Below, piece after piece: positions 7,014 through 8,494 of a stretch of DNA of 8,494 nucleotides (within the stretch, counting starts at the first letter, position 1; the number at the start of each line of letters is the position of its first letter). The stretch comes from Clostridia bacterium (GTDB taxonomy: Bacteria; Bacillota; Clostridia; Christensenellales; Aristaeellaceae): NCBI GenBank assembly GCA_009776385.1, contig WRFT01000068.1, positions 1-8,494 on the forward strand, read 5' to 3'. The notes under the pieces are model-generated. The model did not search any database. It was not told where the DNA came from and worked only from the letters and a program-made list of their open reading frames with translations. The position numbers and the translations under genes were made by a program.

Positions 7014-7103
7014 AAAACAAAGCGATATATGACGGCGCTTGAACAACGTCAAATCCGGCACGTATAAAGAAGAGGTAATATTCCCCGCCGGAGCCGCATC
7101 CGC

Positions 7104-7112
7104 AAGGAGGGG
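7104..7112 (+). promoter_or_regulatory. Strong ribosome binding site without a nearby ATG
   Basis: AAGGAGGGG is a near-perfect match to the 16S rRNA 3' end. At the ideal distance (8 nt after GGAGG) the sensor frame has ATT at 7119. The first GTG is at 7128 (17 nt after GGAGG, 15 nt after the last G) and the first ATG is at 7158. The site fixes translation of the sensor to this region but leaves the exact start open. Confidence 0.7.
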
Positions 7113-7127
7113 TTATCCATTAAAAGC

Positions 7128-8494
7128 GTGAAGTTTTTTTCAAACTATGGTAGGACAATGATCATCCTTGCCCTTTGTTTAATTACGCCTTTTATTGCCA
7201 TTTGGTATATTACTTTCCATGTAAATCAAAATATCTTTTATGATCAAAAAGCCGAAACCCTTTTTGCCATGACCCACCTGCTGGATACCAATTTAGATCA
7301 GGGCGGGTACAAAGCCATATTAGAAGCGGCAGGCATGGCGCAAGCGTCCCCCGAAGAACAAATTGCGACGCTGAATGAGGCTTTAAAAGAGTTCACCGAT
7401 GAGGTAGCCTCCGCTTCCGAAGGTCTGGGCGTTGGTTATTACTCGCGTGAATTGGACGCCATTATCACCTACGGCCCCTCCGCCAATTACCAGCAGGTTG
7501 TGGGTACTCCCATCGGCCAGACCCATCCGGGTCGGCAGGTTATGGCAACCGGCGTACAAAACGTTTCAATGGGTACCATGGTACGCGGCGACATCATGAA
7601 CGCCATGCTCCCTATCGAGCGCGGCGGTGAGGTTATTGGCTATATTTGGGCAAACAATCTGGTTTCCGCATTAGAACGCTCACTATCCCAGGCATCCACC
7701 TCTATTTTGATTTTACTGGTTCTTTCTTACGCGTTTATGATAATTATCATCCTCGTGTTTTTCCGCAGAATGAAACGAGCCGACCAAAAAAGAGATCAAA
7801 TTCTAAGTGTGATGAATCGTGTCGCTTCTGTTTTATTACTGGAAACGGATGAGAACGCGTTTGAAAAATCCTTGCTTGAAGGCATGGAAATCATCGGACA
7901 AAGCATGGGTTCCGACTGCATGCAAATATATCAAAATGAAACACGTAACGGAGCATTGTATTTTGACCTAACCTATCAATGGCTATCCGCCAATGGTAAA
8001 AAAGCGGCACCCGTTCCAATCGGCAAGGGGATCCCCTACCGCAAGGCGTGGAAGGAACTGTTTTCCCGCGGCGAGTGTATCAACGGACCCATCACAAGCT
8101 TGACACCGGAGGATCAAGATTATCTTAGTCCATTGGGAATACGATCCATCATTATCATTCCGTTGTTTTATCGAGGTGAATTTTGGGGCATCTTCTGCGC
8201 GGACGACATCATGAAAGAGCGATTCTTTACCAAAGTTGAAGTGAATATGCTGCGGTCCGTCACGTTGATGCTGGTCAACGCTATTAACCGTAACATCATG
8301 CAAAGAGAACTGGTAAAAGCGCTGCAAAAAACGGAAGAAGTGCTGGCCCAAAATGAACTGCAGATTACCAAATTGGATATGGCGATACAAGCTTCCAGAG
8401 TAGGTCTGTGGGAAATGGTCATTATTAAAAACGATCCGATAAATCCGAATAATATCTTCATCTGGTCAGATGAACTGCGGCATATGCTGGGATA
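7128..8494 (+). CDS. Membrane sensor protein: Cache-like, GAF and PAS domains (3'-truncated)
   Basis: The frame is open from 7068 to the right edge with no stop, giving at least 455 residues from the GTG at 7128. ATT 7119 is an alternative start that would add three residues. The first membrane helix is at about residues 11-30 and the second at about 190-213, enclosing an extracytoplasmic domain of about 155 residues. That domain has the motifs HPGRQVMATG (from 133), MVRGDIMNAMLPI (from 151) and GYIWANNL (from 171), which resemble the Cache-type sensing region of Firmicute AtoS-like sensors. No clear HAMP domain follows. A GAF domain spans about 225-390. A polar linker that may be a coiled coil leads to the start of a PAS domain (AIQASRVGLWEM to FIWSDELRHMLG) at about 415. 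The output domain (histidine kinase, cyclase or chemotaxis signalling domain) lies beyond the edge, so the class stays open. The gene has its own promoter and diverges from the secreted-protein operon. Confidence 0.85.
   Translation, partial: MKFFSNYGRTMIILALCLITPFIAIWYITFHVNQNIFYDQKAETLFAMTHLLDTNLDQGGYKAILEAAGMAQASPEEQIATLNEALKEFTDEVASASEGLGVGYYSRELDAIITYGPSANYQQVVGTPIGQTHPGRQVMATGVQNVSMGTMVRGDIMNAMLPIERGGEVIGYIWANNLVSALERSLSQASTSILILLVLSYAFMIIIILVFFRRMKRADQKRDQILSVMNRVASVLLLETDENAFEKSLLEGMEIIGQSMGSDCMQIYQNETRNGALYFDLTYQWLSANGKKAAPVPIGKGIPYRKAWKELFSRGECINGPITSLTPEDQDYLSPLGIRSIIIIPLFYRGEFWGIFCADDIMKERFFTKVEVNMLRSVTLMLVNAINRNIMQRELVKALQKTEEVLAQNELQITKLDMAIQASRVGLWEMVIIKNDPINPNNIFIWSDELRHMLG

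Noticed and set aside
6994..7067. Tiny overlapping frames before the sensor gene (ATG 6994 to TGA 7032; ATG 7029 to TAA 7067)
   Set aside because: The first overlaps the predicted sensor promoter, the second has no clear ribosome binding site, and neither shows attenuator-like codon runs; a leader peptide cannot be supported.
7083..7112. CCCC (7083-7086) pairing with GGGG (7109-7112) to hide the sensor ribosome binding site
   Set aside because: Only four pairs form, with mismatches on both sides; too weak to call a riboswitch or thermosensor.
7573..7584. Perfect 12-bp palindrome GTACCATGGTAC
   Set aside because: It lies in the middle of the sensor coding region, in codons for a conserved motif (GTMVRG), so chance is enough to explain it.
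7646..7852. 68-residue + strand frame inside the sensor gene
   Set aside because: It is a shifted frame within the long sensor frame, which is open throughout and shows membrane helix and GAF features.

Overview
The window looks like chromosomal DNA from a Gram-positive, Clostridia-type Firmicute of roughly 50% GC. This rests on strong GGAGG-type ribosome binding sites, LplABC-like sugar ABC importer genes, a YtrB-like ABC ATPase, and a Cache/GAF/PAS sensor of a style common in Clostridia. The species cannot be named from the sequence.

Left part (1-3030, + strand): the 3' two-thirds of an extracellular solute-binding protein gene is followed by two permease genes of the CUT1/LplBC type. Together they form a carbohydrate (probably oligosaccharide) importer operon without its own ATPase, as is usual for this group. 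A long, near-perfect hairpin lies between the binding-protein gene and the first permease gene. The operon ends in an intrinsic terminator in the 50-bp gap before a convergent operon.

Middle part (6835 down to 3081, - strand): a well-formed promoter (TTGCCG, 17 nt, TATAAT) drives four closely packed genes. In order of transcription they are an unrecognised secreted protein of 436 residues, an RmlC-type dTDP-4-dehydrorhamnose 3,5-epimerase, a YtrB-like ABC ATPase, and a six-helix membrane protein that is its presumed permease partner. The last three start at GTG, TTG and GTG and are tightly spaced or overlapping, which points to translational coupling. The cluster suggests an envelope or glycan-related task, but the only specific biochemical function readable is the epimerase.

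Right part (6761-8494): an intergenic region of about 360 bp holds divergent promoters and several palindromes. It is followed by a long reading frame that runs off the right edge. This frame has no ATG near its ribosome binding site (GTG, or possibly ATT, as start) and encodes a membrane sensor with an extracytoplasmic Cache-like domain, a GAF domain and the beginning of a PAS domain. Its output domain lies outside the window.

No rRNA, tRNA, CRISPR array, insertion sequence or phage gene was seen. The most interesting items are the unknown secreted protein with its rfbC/ABC operon, the intra-operon hairpin, and the unusual start of the sensor gene.
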